Source: Agromyces agglutinans (GTDB taxonomy: Bacteria; Actinomycetota; Actinomycetes; Actinomycetales; Microbacteriaceae). Taken from it: a DNA stretch of 64,000 nucleotides. The notes below the pieces were generated by a model. The model did no database searches, was not told where the DNA came from, and saw only the letters and a list, made by a program, of their open reading frames with translations. The stretch spans positions 231,655 to 295,654 of the forward strand of contig NZ_WJIF01000001.1 in assembly GCF_009647605.1 (NCBI RefSeq), in the 5' to 3' direction. The position numbers and the translations under genes are program-made. Of the stretch, positions 30,783 through 40,371 are shown one piece after another. Numbering within the stretch: position 1 is the stretch's first letter; every line of letters begins with the position of its first letter.

Positions 30783-32768
30783 CTACCGGGGCCCCGGCGC
30801 CGCGTCGGCGTGGAGCGTCGAGCGGATCGTCGCCGCGAGGGTCGGCCCGATGCCCTTCACCTCGGCGATGTCGGCCTCGCTCGCGCCCTTCAGCCTGGCG
30901 ACCGAGCCGAAGTGGCGGAGCAGTTCCTTCACGCGCGCCGGTCCGAGGCCCGGGATCTCGGAGAGCACCGTGCCGATGTCGCGCTTGCGCCGCTGGCGCT
31001 GGTGCGTGATGGCGAACCGATGCGCCTCGTCGCGGATGCGCTGGAACAGGAAGAGCGCGTCGGAGTTGCGCGGCAGGATCACGGGGTAGTCGGAGTCGGG
31101 CGTCCAGATCTCCTCGAGCCGCTTCGCGATGCCGCAGAGCGTGATGCCCTGGACGCCGGACTCCGCGAGCGCCCGTGCCGCGGCCTCGACCTGCGGCTGG
31201 CCGCCGTCGACGACCAGCAGGTTGGGCCGGTAGGCGAACTTCTTGCGACGCTCGGGCGCGACAGGTGCATCGGATGCCTCGGCGACGGCGTTCTCGACGG
31301 TCGCGGTCTCCGCGTGCGCGGCCGCGGTGGGCTCGTCGGCGCCGGTCGCTGCTGCTTCCTCGCCATCCCCGCCGCGTAGATACGCGAGCCGTCGCGTCAG
31401 CACCTGGTGGATCGAGTCGGTGTCGTCGCTCGAGGCGGGGATGGTGAACCGACGGTACTCGTCTTTGCGCGGCAGACCGTCTTCGAAGACGACCATCGAC
31501 GCGACGATGTTCGTGCCCGAGAGATGCGACACGTCGTAGCACTCGATGCGGAGCGGGGCATCCGGCATGCCGAGCGCCTCCTGGATGTCTTCGAGGGCTC
31601 GCGATCGCGTCGTGAAGTCGGCGCTGCGACGGGTCTTGTAGAGCATGAGCGACTGCTTGGCGTTGCGCGTCGCCGTCTCGAGCAGCGACGCCTTGGCGCC
31701 GCGATGCGCGACGCGAAGCTCGACCCGACGACCCGCACGCTCGCCCAGCCACGATTCGAGCGCCTCGGCGTCGTCGGGCAGCTCGGGCACCACGACTTCG
31801 CGCGCCGGCACCAGGTCGTGTCCGTAGGCGTTCTGCACGACCGAGTCGACGAGTTCGCCGAGCGGCACGTCGAGCTCCTTGTCGACGGTCCAGGATCGCT
31901 CGCCGCGGATGCGGCCGCCGCGCACCATGAACAGGTGCACGGCCGCGGCGAGTTCGTCGTGCTCGATGCCGAACACGTCGAGGTCGACGCGATCGCCGAG
32001 CACGACCGCGCTCTTCTCGAAGAAGGCGGTGGCCGCCTGCAGCTCGTCGCGTTTGCGCGCGGCGGTCTCGTAGTCCTGCACCGCGGCGGCCTGCCGCATC
32101 TCGCGTTCGAGCTCGCGCATGATGCGCGGATCCTGGTTCTGCATGAAGGCGACGAACCGGTCGACGTTCTCACGGTGCTCCTCGATCGTCACCTTGCCCG
32201 AGCACGGCCCGAAGCAACGGCCGATCTGACCGGCGAAGCAGGGCTTGCCGGTCGCCATGGCCCGCCGGTAGTCGCTGTCCTTGCACGTGCGGATCGGGAA
32301 GATCCTCGTGAGGATCTCGAGCGTGTCGGTGACCGCCCACATCTTGGGGTACGGCCCGAAGTACCGGGCGCCCGGGATGCCCCGCTTGCGGGACACCATC
32401 GCACGCGGCGCCTCGTCGGCGAGCGTCACCACGAGGTACGGGTAGGACTTGTCGTCCTTGAACCGCACGTTGAAGGGCGGCTTCAGCTCGTTGATCCAGG
32501 TGATCTCGAGGTTCAGCGCCTCGACGTCGCTGGCCACCACCGTCCACTCGACGGATGCCGCGCTCAGCACCATCCGCCGCGTGCGCTCGTGCAGGGTGCG
32601 CAGCGGGGCGAAGTAGTTCGACAGGCGCGCCCTGAGGTTCTTCGCCTTGCCGACGTACAGCACCCGGCCGTCGGCGTCGCAGAACCGGTACACCCCGGGT
32701 GAGGTGGGGATCTCCCCCGGCTTCGGGCGATACGGCACGCCCGAAGCGATCGACGGTGCGATGCCCAT
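30783..32768 (-). CDS. uvrC: Excinuclease ABC subunit UvrC
   Basis: A 661-residue dual endonuclease that makes both incisions in nucleotide excision repair. The N-terminal GIY-YIG domain is visible ('[24 protein letters not shown]', here cut as 'GVYRF...LYVGKAKNL'), then the Cys-rich '[13 protein letters not shown]' segment, a UvrB-binding UVR motif ('[13 protein letters not shown]'), and the RNase H-like domain ('[11 protein letters not shown]', '[10 protein letters not shown]'). The C-terminal helix-hairpin-helix pair ends the protein. An Ala/Thr/Glu-rich insertion of about 45 residues lies before the '[15 protein letters not shown]' segment. It follows uvrA by three bases. Confidence 0.97.
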   Translation of the reverse strand: MGIAPSIASGVPYRPKPGEIPTSPGVYRFCDADGRVLYVGKAKNLRARLSNYFAPLRTLHERTRRMVLSAASVEWTVVASDVEALNLEITWINELKPPFNVRFKDDKSYPYLVVTLADEAPRAMVSRKRGIPGARYFGPYPKMWAVTDTLEILTRIFPIRTCKDSDYRRAMATGKPCFAGQIGRCFGPCSGKVTIEEHRENVDRFVAFMQNQDPRIMRELEREMRQAAAVQDYETAARKRDELQAATAFFEKSAVVLGDRVDLDVFGIEHDELAAAVHLFMVRGGRIRGERSWTVDKELDVPLGELVDSVVQNAYGHDLVPAREVVVPELPDDAEALESWLGERAGRRVELRVAHRGAKASLLETATRNAKQSLMLYKTRRSADFTTRSRALEDIQEALGMPDAPLRIECYDVSHLSGTNIVASMVVFEDGLPRKDEYRRFTIPASSDDTDSIHQVLTRRLAYLRGGDGEEAAATGADEPTAAAHAETATVENAVAEASDAPVAPERRKKFAYRPNLLVVDGGQPQVEAAARALAESGVQGITLCGIAKRLEEIWTPDSDYPVILPRNSDALFLFQRIRDEAHRFAITHQRQRRKRDIGTVLSEIPGLGPARVKELLRHFGSVARLKGASEADIAEVKGIGPTLAATIRSTLHADAAPGPR

Positions 32769-32771
32769 CGC

Positions 32772-35660
32772 CTAGCTGGCGACCTGCGCGCGCTCGTGCG
32801 CGTCGAGGATCTCGCGGAGGAAGAAGCCGGTGTGGCTGTCGGGGTGATCGGCGATCTGCTCGGGAGTGCCCGTCGCCACGATGCGGCCGCCGCCCGACCC
32901 GCCCTCTGGGCCCAGGTCGATCAGCCAGTCGGCCGACTTGATCACGTCGAGGTTGTGCTCGATGACGATGACCGTGTTGCCCTTGTCGACGAGCTTGCCG
33001 AGCACCTTGAGCAACTTGCGCACGTCTTCGAAGTGCAGGCCCGTCGTCGGCTCGTCGAGCACGTACACGCTGCGGCCGTTCGAACGACGCTGCAACTCGG
33101 TCGCGAGCTTGACGCGCTGCGCCTCACCACCCGAGAGGGTCGTCGCGCTCTGACCGAGCTGCACGTAGCCGAGGCCGACGTCGACGAGCGTCTTCAGGTA
33201 CCGGTGGATCGCGGAGATCGGTTCGAAGAAGTCGGCGGCCTCGCTGATCGGCATCTCGAGCACCTCGGCGATGTTCTTGCCCTTGTAGTGCACCTGCAGC
33301 GTCTCGCGGTTGTACCGCTTGCCGCCGCAGACCTCGCAGGCGACGTAGACGTCGGGGAGGAAGTTCATCTCGATCTTGATCGTGCCGTCGCCCGAACACG
33401 CCTCGCACCGGCCGCCCTTGACGTTGAAGCTGAACCGGCCGGGCAGGTACCCGCGGGCCTTGGCCTCGGTCGTCTCGGCGAACAGCGTGCGGATGCGATC
33501 GAACACGCCGGTGTACGTCGCCGGGTTCGAGCGCGGCGTGCGGCCGATCGGCGCCTGGTCGACGTGCACGACCTTGTCGAGCTGGTCGAGGCCGGAGACG
33601 CGGCGGTGCTTGCCCGGCACCTTGCGAGCCCCGTTCAACCGGTTGGCGAGCACGCGGTAGAGGATGTCGTTGACGAGCGACGACTTGCCGGAGCCCGAGA
33701 CGCCGGTGACCGCCGTGAGCACCCCGAGCGGGAACTCGGCGTCGACGTTGCGCAAGTTGTTGGCCGCAGCACCCTCGACGGTGATCACGCGGTCGCGGTC
33801 GATCGGCCGACGATGTGCGGGCAGCGCGATCTCGCGGCGACCCGCGAGGTAGTCGCCCGTGAGCGACTCGGTGTTCTTCAGCAGGTCGGCGTAGGAGCCG
33901 GAGTGCACCACCGTGCCGCCGTTGACGCCGGCGCCGGGCCCGATGTCGACGATCCAGTCCGCCGTGCGGATGGTGTCTTCGTCATGCTCGACGACGATGA
34001 GGGTGTTGCCGAGGTCGCGCAGCGCCACGAGCGTGTCGATGAGGCGACGATTGTCGCGCTGGTGCAGCCCGATGCTCGGCTCGTCGAGCACGTAGAGCAC
34101 GCCGGTGAGCCCCGAGCCGATCTGCGTCGCGAGCCGGATGCGCTGCGCCTCGCCGCCTGAGAGCGTCGCCGCCGCGCGCGCGAGGTCGAGGTAGGACAGG
34201 CCCACGCGGATCAGGAAGTCGAGCCGCACCTTGATCTCGCGCAGCACCTGCGCCGCGATCGCCTGCTCGCGGTCGGTCAGCTCGAGCCGATCCATGAAGG
34301 CGCGCGCGTCGGTCAGGCTGAGCAGCGCGACGTCGGCGATGCTCCGGTCGTGGATGAGCACCGAGAGCACCTCGGGCTTGAGCCGCTTGCCGCCGCACAC
34401 GGGGCACGGCACCTCGCGCAGGTACTCGGCCCAGCGCGCACGCTGCACGTCGGTCTCGGCCTGCACGTACTGCCGCTCGATGTAGGGGACGACGCCCTCG
34501 AACCCCGAGGTGTAGCTCATCTCACGGCCGTAGCGGTTGCGCCACTTGACCTTGACCTCGAAGTTGTCGCCGCGCAGCACCGCGGCCTGCGCCGTCGGGT
34601 CGAGGGACTCCCACGGGGTGTCGAGCGAGAAGCCGAGGTCGCGCGAGAGCCCGTCGAGCAGCTTCTCGTAGTAGTTGTAGAGGCTCTTGCCCTGCGAGGT
34701 CCACGGCAGGATGACGCCTTCGCTGATGGACAGCGACGGGTCGCCGAGCAGGAGCTCTTCATCGACCGACATGCGCGTGCCGAGCCCCGAGCACTCGGGG
34801 CAGGCGCCGAACGGCGCGTTGAACGAGAACGTGCGCGGCTCGATCTCGGAGAGTTGGATGGGATGCTGGTTCGGGCACGACAGCTTCTCAGAGAAGGTCT
34901 GCCACGCGTCGTCGCCCTCGCGATCGACGTAGTTGATCTGCACCAACCCGTCGGTCAGTCGCAACGCCGTCTCGAGCGAGTCGGTGAGCCGGCCGAGGAT
35001 GTCGGCGGATGCCACGAGCCGGTCGATCACGACCGAGATGTCGTGCTTGACCTGCTTCTTCAGCGTCGGCGGCTCGTCGAGCCGGATCAGCTCGCCGTCG
35101 ACGACCGCGCGGGAATAGCCCTGCGCCGCGAGGTCGCGGAAGAGGTCGACGAACTCGCCCTTCTTCTTCGAGACGACCGGGCTCAACACCTGGAAGCGCG
35201 TGCCGTCGGGCAGCTCGATGAGCTGGTCGGCGATCTGCTGCACGGTCTGCTTCTGGATGCGCTCGCCGCACACGGGGCAGTGCGGCACGCCGATGCGGGC
35301 CCACAGCAGTCGCATGTAGTCGTAGATCTCGGTGATCGTGCCGACGGTCGACCGGGGGTTGCGGTTGGTCGACTTCTGGTCGATCGAGACCGCCGGGCTC
35401 AGGCCCTCGATGAAGTCGACGTCGGGACGGTCGACCTGGCCGAGGAATTGGCGCGCGTACGCCGACAGCGATTCGACGTATCGGCGCTGGCCCTCGGCGA
35501 AGATGGTGTCGAACGCGAGCGAGGACTTGCCCGAGCCGGAGAGGCCGGTGAACACGACCATCGCGTCACGCGGGACCTCGACGTCGACATTCCGCAGGTT
35601 GTGCACGCGTGCCCCGCGGACACTCAGGCGGGAATGGGCATCGAGACGTGAAACTGGCAC
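32772..35660 (-). CDS. uvrA: Excinuclease ABC subunit UvrA
   Basis: A 962-residue damage-recognition ATPase of nucleotide excision repair. The two ABC domains show Walker A at about 39-47 ('GLSGSGKSS') and 'GVSGSGKSS', signatures '[12 protein letters not shown]' and '[12 protein letters not shown]', and Walker B '[10 protein letters not shown]' and '[10 protein letters not shown]'. Zinc modules are visible as 'CPVCGE', 'CPNQH..CPECSG', '[10 protein letters not shown]' and '[11 protein letters not shown]...[10 protein letters not shown]'. The start is a GTG at 35660. A palindrome matching the actinobacterial LexA operator lies 57 bases upstream, so SOS control is likely. Confidence 0.98.
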   Translation of the reverse strand: MPVSRLDAHSRLSVRGARVHNLRNVDVEVPRDAMVVFTGLSGSGKSSLAFDTIFAEGQRRYVESLSAYARQFLGQVDRPDVDFIEGLSPAVSIDQKSTNRNPRSTVGTITEIYDYMRLLWARIGVPHCPVCGERIQKQTVQQIADQLIELPDGTRFQVLSPVVSKKKGEFVDLFRDLAAQGYSRAVVDGELIRLDEPPTLKKQVKHDISVVIDRLVASADILGRLTDSLETALRLTDGLVQINYVDREGDDAWQTFSEKLSCPNQHPIQLSEIEPRTFSFNAPFGACPECSGLGTRMSVDEELLLGDPSLSISEGVILPWTSQGKSLYNYYEKLLDGLSRDLGFSLDTPWESLDPTAQAAVLRGDNFEVKVKWRNRYGREMSYTSGFEGVVPYIERQYVQAETDVQRARWAEYLREVPCPVCGGKRLKPEVLSVLIHDRSIADVALLSLTDARAFMDRLELTDREQAIAAQVLREIKVRLDFLIRVGLSYLDLARAAATLSGGEAQRIRLATQIGSGLTGVLYVLDEPSIGLHQRDNRRLIDTLVALRDLGNTLIVVEHDEDTIRTADWIVDIGPGAGVNGGTVVHSGSYADLLKNTESLTGDYLAGRREIALPAHRRPIDRDRVITVEGAAANNLRNVDAEFPLGVLTAVTGVSGSGKSSLVNDILYRVLANRLNGARKVPGKHRRVSGLDQLDKVVHVDQAPIGRTPRSNPATYTGVFDRIRTLFAETTEAKARGYLPGRFSFNVKGGRCEACSGDGTIKIEMNFLPDVYVACEVCGGKRYNRETLQVHYKGKNIAEVLEMPISEAADFFEPISAIHRYLKTLVDVGLGYVQLGQSATTLSGGEAQRVKLATELQRRSNGRSVYVLDEPTTGLHFEDVRKLLKVLGKLVDKGNTVIVIEHNLDVIKSADWLIDLGPEGGSGGGRIVATGTPEQIADHPDSHTGFFLREILDAHERAQVAS

Positions 35661-35716
35661 CCTTCGAGTCTACGGAGGGCCACCGACACGGATGCCTCGA
35701 GCGCGAGCGCTCTCAG

Positions 35717-35731
35717 CGAACATACGTTCGA
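35717..35731. promoter_or_regulatory. LexA operator (SOS box) upstream of uvrA
   Basis: The sequence CGAACATACGTTCGA is a near-perfect match to the actinobacterial/Gram-positive SOS box (TCGAAC-N4-GTTCGA), missing only the first T. It lies between the uvrB stop and the uvrA start, 57 bases upstream of the uvrA GTG. DNA-damage induction of uvrA is the expected effect; the uvrB upstream region shows no equivalent site. Confidence 0.85.
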
Positions 35732-35749
35732 TTCACAGTTCGGAAGCCG

Positions 35750-37816
35750 TTACCCGAGGTGGCCGGCCTTCTCCATCTGGCGCAGCTCGCGCTTGAGTTC
35801 CTGGACCTCGTCGCGCAACCGCGCGGCGAGCTCGAACTTGAGCTCGCCGGCGGCCTCGAGCATCTGGTCGTTGAGGTCGCGGATGAGGTCTTCGAGGTTG
35901 CTCGCGCCCTCGGCCGCGATGCCCTCGCGCCGCAGGTTCGGCACGGGCGACTTCTTGCGCTGGTCGCGCCCGGCGAGGAGCGCTGCGGTGTCGGCCTCCT
36001 CGCGGGCGAGGACCTGCGTGATGTCGGCGATGCGCTTGCGCAGCGGCTGCGGATCGATGCCGTTGACGCGGTTGTACTCGAGCTGCCGCTCGCGGCGCCG
36101 CGTGGTCTCGTCGATCGCGTTCGCCATCGAATCGGTGACCACGTCGGCGTACATGTGCACCTCGCCGGAGACGTTGCGCGCCGCGCGGCCGATGGTCTGG
36201 ATGAGCGAGGTCGAGCTGCGCAGGAAGCCCTCCTTGTCGGCGTCGAGGATCGCGACGAGCGACACCTCGGGCAGGTCGAGGCCCTCGCGCAGGAGGTTGA
36301 TGCCGACGAGCACGTCGTAGACGCCGGCACGCAGCTCGCTGAGGAGCTCGACGCGGCGGAGCGTGTCGACGTCGGAGTGCAGGTAGCGCACGCGCACGCC
36401 CGCCTCGGTGAGGAAGTCGGTGAGCTCTTCGGCCATGCGCTTGGTCAGCGTAGTGACCAGCACGCGCTCGTCGCGCTCGGCCCGGACGCGCACCTGCTCG
36501 AGCAGGTCGTCGATCTGCCCCTTGCTGGGCTTCACGACGATCTCGGGGTCGACGAGCCCGGTGGGGCGGATGATCTGCTCGACGACGCCGTCGGCAACGC
36601 CCATCTCGTACTTGCCGGGAGTCGCCGAGAGGTACACCGTCTGGCCGACGCGCGCCTTGAACTCGTTCCACCTCAGGGGCCGGTTGTCGAGCGCGCTCGG
36701 CAGACGGAAGCCATGCTCGACCAGGGTGCGCTTGCGCGACGAGTCGCCCTCGTACATGGCGCCGATCTGCGGCACGGTGACGTGCGACTCGTCGATGACC
36801 ACGAGGAAGTCGTCGGCGAAGTAGTCGAGCAGGCAGTGCGGCGCCTCGCCCGGCGCGCGGCCGTCGATGTGCCGCGAGTAGTTCTCGATACCGGAGCAGA
36901 AGCCGATCTGCTCCATCATCTCGAGATCGAACGTCGTGCGCATGCGCAGCCGCTGCGCCTCGAGCAGCTTGCCTTCGCGCTCCAGCTCGGCGAGTCGCTC
37001 CTCGAGCTCGAGGCGGATGGTGCCGATCGCGCGCTGCATCACATCGGTGCTCGCGACGTAGTGCGAGCCCGGGAAGATCGGCACGGCGTCGAGCTTGGCG
37101 ACCACCTCGCCGGTCAGCGGGTGGAGGCTGAACAGCGCCTCGATCTCGTCGCCGAACATCTCGATACGGATCGCCAGCTCTTCGTAGACGGGGATGATCT
37201 CGATCGTGTCGCCGCGTACGCGGAAGGTGCCTCGGGAGAAGTCGACGTCGTTGCGCTGGTACTGCATCGACACGAACTTGCGGATCAGCCAGTCGCGATC
37301 CACGCGCTGGCCGACCTGGAGCGGCATCATCGCCGCGAGGTATTCCTCGGGCGTGCCGAGGCCGTAGATGCACGACACGGTCGAGACCACGACGACGTCT
37401 CGTCGGCTGAGCAGCGAGTTCGTCGTCGAGTGGCGCAGACGCTCGACCTCCGCGTTGATCGAGCTGTCCTTCTCGATGAAGGTGTCGGTCTGCGGGACGT
37501 AGGCCTCGGGCTGGTAGTAGTCGTAGTACGAGACGAAGTACTCGACCGCATTGTTCGGCATGAGCTCGCGGAACTCGGTCGCCAGCTGCGCCGCGAGGGT
37601 CTTGTTGTGCGCCAGCACCAGCGTGGGACGCTGCACCTGCTCGATGAGCCACGCCGTGGTCGCCGACTTGCCCGTGCCGGTCGCGCCGAGCAGCACCACG
37701 TCGGTCTCACCGGCGTTGATGCGCCCCGCGAGTTCGGCGATGGCCTGCGGCTGGTCGCCGCTGGGACGGTACTCGCTCACGACCTCGAACGGACGGACGG
37801 AACGCGTGGCCTGCAT
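35750..37816 (-). CDS. uvrB: Excinuclease ABC subunit UvrB
   Basis: A 688-residue helicase-like damage-verification protein that joins UvrA to UvrC. The N-terminal '[11 protein letters not shown]' and P-loop 'GATGTGKS' (44-51), the beta-hairpin region '[12 protein letters not shown]', helicase motifs '[13 protein letters not shown]' and '[15 protein letters not shown]', and the C-terminal UVR domain ('[21 protein letters not shown]') are all intact. The ATG at 37816 fits the usual length; a GTG ten codons upstream is possible. It reads toward uvrA, with 89 bases between them. Confidence 0.97.
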   Translation of the reverse strand: MQATRSVRPFEVVSEYRPSGDQPQAIAELAGRINAGETDVVLLGATGTGKSATTAWLIEQVQRPTLVLAHNKTLAAQLATEFRELMPNNAVEYFVSYYDYYQPEAYVPQTDTFIEKDSSINAEVERLRHSTTNSLLSRRDVVVVSTVSCIYGLGTPEEYLAAMMPLQVGQRVDRDWLIRKFVSMQYQRNDVDFSRGTFRVRGDTIEIIPVYEELAIRIEMFGDEIEALFSLHPLTGEVVAKLDAVPIFPGSHYVASTDVMQRAIGTIRLELEERLAELEREGKLLEAQRLRMRTTFDLEMMEQIGFCSGIENYSRHIDGRAPGEAPHCLLDYFADDFLVVIDESHVTVPQIGAMYEGDSSRKRTLVEHGFRLPSALDNRPLRWNEFKARVGQTVYLSATPGKYEMGVADGVVEQIIRPTGLVDPEIVVKPSKGQIDDLLEQVRVRAERDERVLVTTLTKRMAEELTDFLTEAGVRVRYLHSDVDTLRRVELLSELRAGVYDVLVGINLLREGLDLPEVSLVAILDADKEGFLRSSTSLIQTIGRAARNVSGEVHMYADVVTDSMANAIDETTRRRERQLEYNRVNGIDPQPLRKRIADITQVLAREEADTAALLAGRDQRKKSPVPNLRREGIAAEGASNLEDLIRDLNDQMLEAAGELKFELAARLRDEVQELKRELRQMEKAGHLG

Positions 37817-37870
37817 GCGTTCCAGTCTAGGTTCGGCCACCGACACGCCGGCCGGTGTTCGCCGTGGGCG

Positions 37871-37906
37871 CGACCGCGACCGCGACCCCGACGGCGACGG
37901 CGACCC
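37871..37906. repeat. Six-base tandem repeat upstream of uvrB
   Basis: Six consecutive six-base units, four GCGACC copies plus CCGACG and GCGACG variants. It lies in the 131-base spacer between the coaE stop and the uvrB start. Confidence 0.75.
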
Positions 37907-37947
37907 CGCGCGCGGCGCTCAGCTCGCGCGGCGGCGCCGCGTCGGGC

Positions 37948-38559
37948 TCAGCGCGCGCGGCGCTCCTCGACGATGCGCGCCCAGAGGGCGTCGGCCTGGC
38001 TCATCGTGTGGCCGAGGCTGCCCGACGTGTCGATGACCACGTCGGCGATCTTCCGGCGCTCCTCGTCGTCGACCTGGGCGTCGACCCTGGCCTCGGCGTG
38101 GTCTGGCTCGAGCCCGCGCTCCTCGACGAGGCGCTTGACCTGGACTCCCCGACCGGCGCTCGTCACGACGATGAGGTCGAACGGGTGGTCGACGGATGCC
38201 TCGACCAGGAGCGGCACGTCGTACACGACGACGGCATCGGGGTCCTCCTGCTCCGCCTTGACGATGAGCCGGCCCGAGAGCTCGCGGACCGCGGGGTGCA
38301 CGATGCCGTTGAGCCGAGCGCGCGCCGCGTCGTCGGCGAACACGATCCCGCCGAGTCGTTCGCGGTCGAGGACGCCGTCGGCGCGCACGATGTCGGGACC
38401 GAACGCCTCGACGATCGAGGCGAACGCCGGCGTGCCGGGCTCGACGACCTTGCGCGCCAGCTGGTCGGCGTCGATGTGGATCGCACCGTGCTCGTAGAGC
38501 CGTCGGGCGACCGTGGACTTGCCCGACGCGATGCCGCCGGTGAGGCCGATCAGATACAC
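37948..38559 (-). CDS. coaE: Dephospho-CoA kinase
   Basis: A 203-residue kinase for the last step of coenzyme A synthesis, phosphorylation of dephospho-CoA. The P-loop is 'GLTGGIASGKST' at 5-16, followed by 'HIDADQLARKVVEPGTPA' and 'YDVPLLVEA', typical of CoaE. The protein ends without the C-terminal GrpB-like domain fused to mycobacterial CoaE. The start is GTG. It lies between rpsA and uvrB, a common actinobacterial order (rpsA-coaE-uvrB). Confidence 0.96.
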   Translation of the reverse strand: MYLIGLTGGIASGKSTVARRLYEHGAIHIDADQLARKVVEPGTPAFASIVEAFGPDIVRADGVLDRERLGGIVFADDAARARLNGIVHPAVRELSGRLIVKAEQEDPDAVVVYDVPLLVEASVDHPFDLIVVTSAGRGVQVKRLVEERGLEPDHAEARVDAQVDDEERRKIADVVIDTSGSLGHTMSQADALWARIVEERRAR

Positions 38560-38573
38560 GCTGCCCAGCCTAG

Positions 38574-38608
38574 CGGCGGCAGGCGGCAGGCGGCAGGCGG
38601 CAGGCGGC
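38574..38608. repeat. Seven-base tandem repeat (AGGCGGC x5)
   Basis: Five consecutive seven-base units, the first with one mismatch, directly upstream of coaE and downstream of rpsA. A second seven-base array follows at 38614-38634. Confidence 0.85.
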
Positions 38609-38613
38609 CGGCT

Positions 38614-38634
38614 GCTGACGCCTGACGGCTGACG
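38614..38634. repeat. Seven-base tandem repeat (CTGACG core x3)
   Basis: Three copies of CTGACG, each exactly seven bases apart, right after the AGGCGGC array. Same period, different unit. Confidence 0.75.
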
Positions 38635-38683
38635 ACCCGCCTTCGCCCCGCTGCCCGCGATCGAGCCTCGCCCCGGTGGAACG

Positions 38684-38717
38684 CCGAAGGCCGGCCCCGC
38701 ATGGGACCGGCCTTCGG
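38684..38717 (-). terminator. Terminator after rpsA
   Basis: An inverted repeat with CCGAAGGCCGG arms extended to 15 bp; read as minus-strand RNA the single irregular pair becomes a G-U wobble, so the stem is continuous in that orientation only. It starts 18 bases after the rpsA stop. Confidence 0.8.
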
Positions 38718-38735
38718 AGGTTCGTCAGGAGACGA

Positions 38736-40184
38736 TCAGTTGCTCGAGAGCTTCTCGCGCAGCGCCGCGAGCGACGCGTCGTCGGCGAGGGTGCCGCTGC
38801 CGGCCGAGTCGCTCGAGTACGACGCCGTGCCGCTCGCGAACGAGTCGTCGCTGGCCTGGGCGGCCTGCGAAGCAGCGACCTGCTTCTTGTGGGCCTCCCA
38901 GCGAGCCTGAGCCGCAGCGTACTGCTGCTCCCACTCTTCGCGCTGGGCCTCGAAGCCCTCGCGCCACTCGTTCGTCTCGGGGTCGAAGCCCTCCGGGAAC
39001 TTGTAGTTGCCCTGCTCGTCGTACTCGGTGAGCATGCCGTAGAGCGCCGGGTCGAACTCGGTGCCCTCGGGGTCGACGCCGTCGTTCGCCTGCTTGAGCG
39101 AGAGCGAGATGCGGCGACGCTCGAGGTCGATGTCGATGACCTTGACGAAGACCTCTTCGCCGACCGACACGACCTGCTCGGCGAGCTCGACGTGCTTGGC
39201 CGAGAGCTCCGAGATGTGCACGAGGCCCTCGATGCCGTCTGCGACGCGCACGAACGCGCCGAAGGGGACGAGCTTCGTGACCTTGCCCGGTGCGACCTGG
39301 CCGATCGCGTGGGTGCGCGCGAAGACCTGCCACGGGTCCTCCTGCGTCGCCTTGAGCGACAGGGAGACGCGCTCGCGGTCGAGCTCGACGGAGAGCACCT
39401 CGACGGTGACCTCCTGGCCGACCTCGACGACCTCGCTGGCGTGCTCGATGTGCTTCCACGACAGCTCGGAGACGTGCACGAGGCCGTCGACGCCGCCGAG
39501 GTCCACGAACGCACCGAAGTTGACGATCGACGAGATGACGCCCTTGCGGATCTGGCCCGGGTGCAGGTTCGCGAGGAAGGTCGAGCGCGACTCGGACTGC
39601 GTCTGCTCGAGCAGGGCGCGGCGCGAGAGGACCACGTTGTTGCGGTTCTTGTCGAGCTCGAGGATCTTCGCCTCGATCTCCTGGCCGAGGTACGGCGTGA
39701 GGTCGCGAACGCGGCGGAGCTCGATGAGCGACGCCGGCAGGAAGCCACGGAGGCCGATGTCGACGATCAGGCCGCCCTTGACGACCTCGATGACCTGGCC
39801 GGTCACGACGCCGTCGGACTCCTTGATCTTCTCGACGTCGCCCCACGCGCGCTCGTACTGGGCGCGCTTCTTGGACAGGATCAGTCGGCCTTCCTTGTCC
39901 TCCTTCTGGAGAACGAGGGCCTCGACGGTGTCGCCGACGTTGACGACCTCGCTCGGGTCGACGTCGTGCTTGATGGAAAGCTCGCGGGAGGGGATGACAC
40001 CCTCGGTCTTGTAGCCGACGTCGAGGAGGACCTCGTCGCGGTCGATCTTCACGACGGTGCCCTCGATCAGGTCGCCGTCGTTGAAGAACTTGAGCGTCTT
40101 CTCGACCGCGGCGAGGAAGTCGTCAGCAGATCCGATGTCGTTGATCGCGACCTGCTTGGGCGCCTTGGTCGTTGTGGTGGTCAT
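38736..40184 (-). CDS. rpsA: 30S ribosomal protein S1
   Basis: A 482-residue S1 protein with four S1/OB-fold repeats, which helps mRNAs bind to the ribosome. The repeats can be followed through 'DLIEGTVVKIDRDEVLLDVG', 'DGVVTGQVIEVVKGGLIVDI', 'KGVISSIVNFGAFVDLGG' and 'PGKVTKLVPFGAFVRVADG'. The C-terminal 110 residues are acidic, low-complexity and end in 'AALREKLSSN'. The ATG at 40184 has GGAG ten bases upstream; a longer frame covers the leader and promoter. A promoter and a terminator bracket the gene, so it is likely monocistronic. Confidence 0.97.
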   Translation of the reverse strand: MTTTTTKAPKQVAINDIGSADDFLAAVEKTLKFFNDGDLIEGTVVKIDRDEVLLDVGYKTEGVIPSRELSIKHDVDPSEVVNVGDTVEALVLQKEDKEGRLILSKKRAQYERAWGDVEKIKESDGVVTGQVIEVVKGGLIVDIGLRGFLPASLIELRRVRDLTPYLGQEIEAKILELDKNRNNVVLSRRALLEQTQSESRSTFLANLHPGQIRKGVISSIVNFGAFVDLGGVDGLVHVSELSWKHIEHASEVVEVGQEVTVEVLSVELDRERVSLSLKATQEDPWQVFARTHAIGQVAPGKVTKLVPFGAFVRVADGIEGLVHISELSAKHVELAEQVVSVGEEVFVKVIDIDLERRRISLSLKQANDGVDPEGTEFDPALYGMLTEYDEQGNYKFPEGFDPETNEWREGFEAQREEWEQQYAAAQARWEAHKKQVAASQAAQASDDSFASGTASYSSDSAGSGTLADDASLAALREKLSSN

Positions 40185-40289
40185 GTAGTGGTTGCTCCGA
40201 AAGGACAGAATCAGGCCCACCGCGAAGTTCGAGCGTTCTTGGTTTCCGCGATGGGCATGCGGACAGTGATGCCACAAGAGTGACATTCC

Positions 40290-40319
40290 ATCCTAACGGA
40301 ACGACCGCTCCCCCGGCAA
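40290..40319 (-). promoter_or_regulatory. Promoter of rpsA
   Basis: On the minus strand, TTGCCG (complement of 40314-40319) and TAGGAT (complement of 40290-40295) are separated by 18 bases, a good sigma-A-type pair. It lies 106 bases upstream of the rpsA ATG, leaving a leader of about 100 bases. Confidence 0.55.
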
Positions 40320-40371
40320 CCGCAGCGCTCGCCGACGGCGTGGCACGATCCGCGCGCGTCGGCCGGCGACC

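Noticed and set aside
35609-38497. Plus-strand frame of about 960 codons opposite uvrB and coaE
   Set aside because: Shadow of minus-strand genes with intact catalytic motifs; no start site or recognisable domain.
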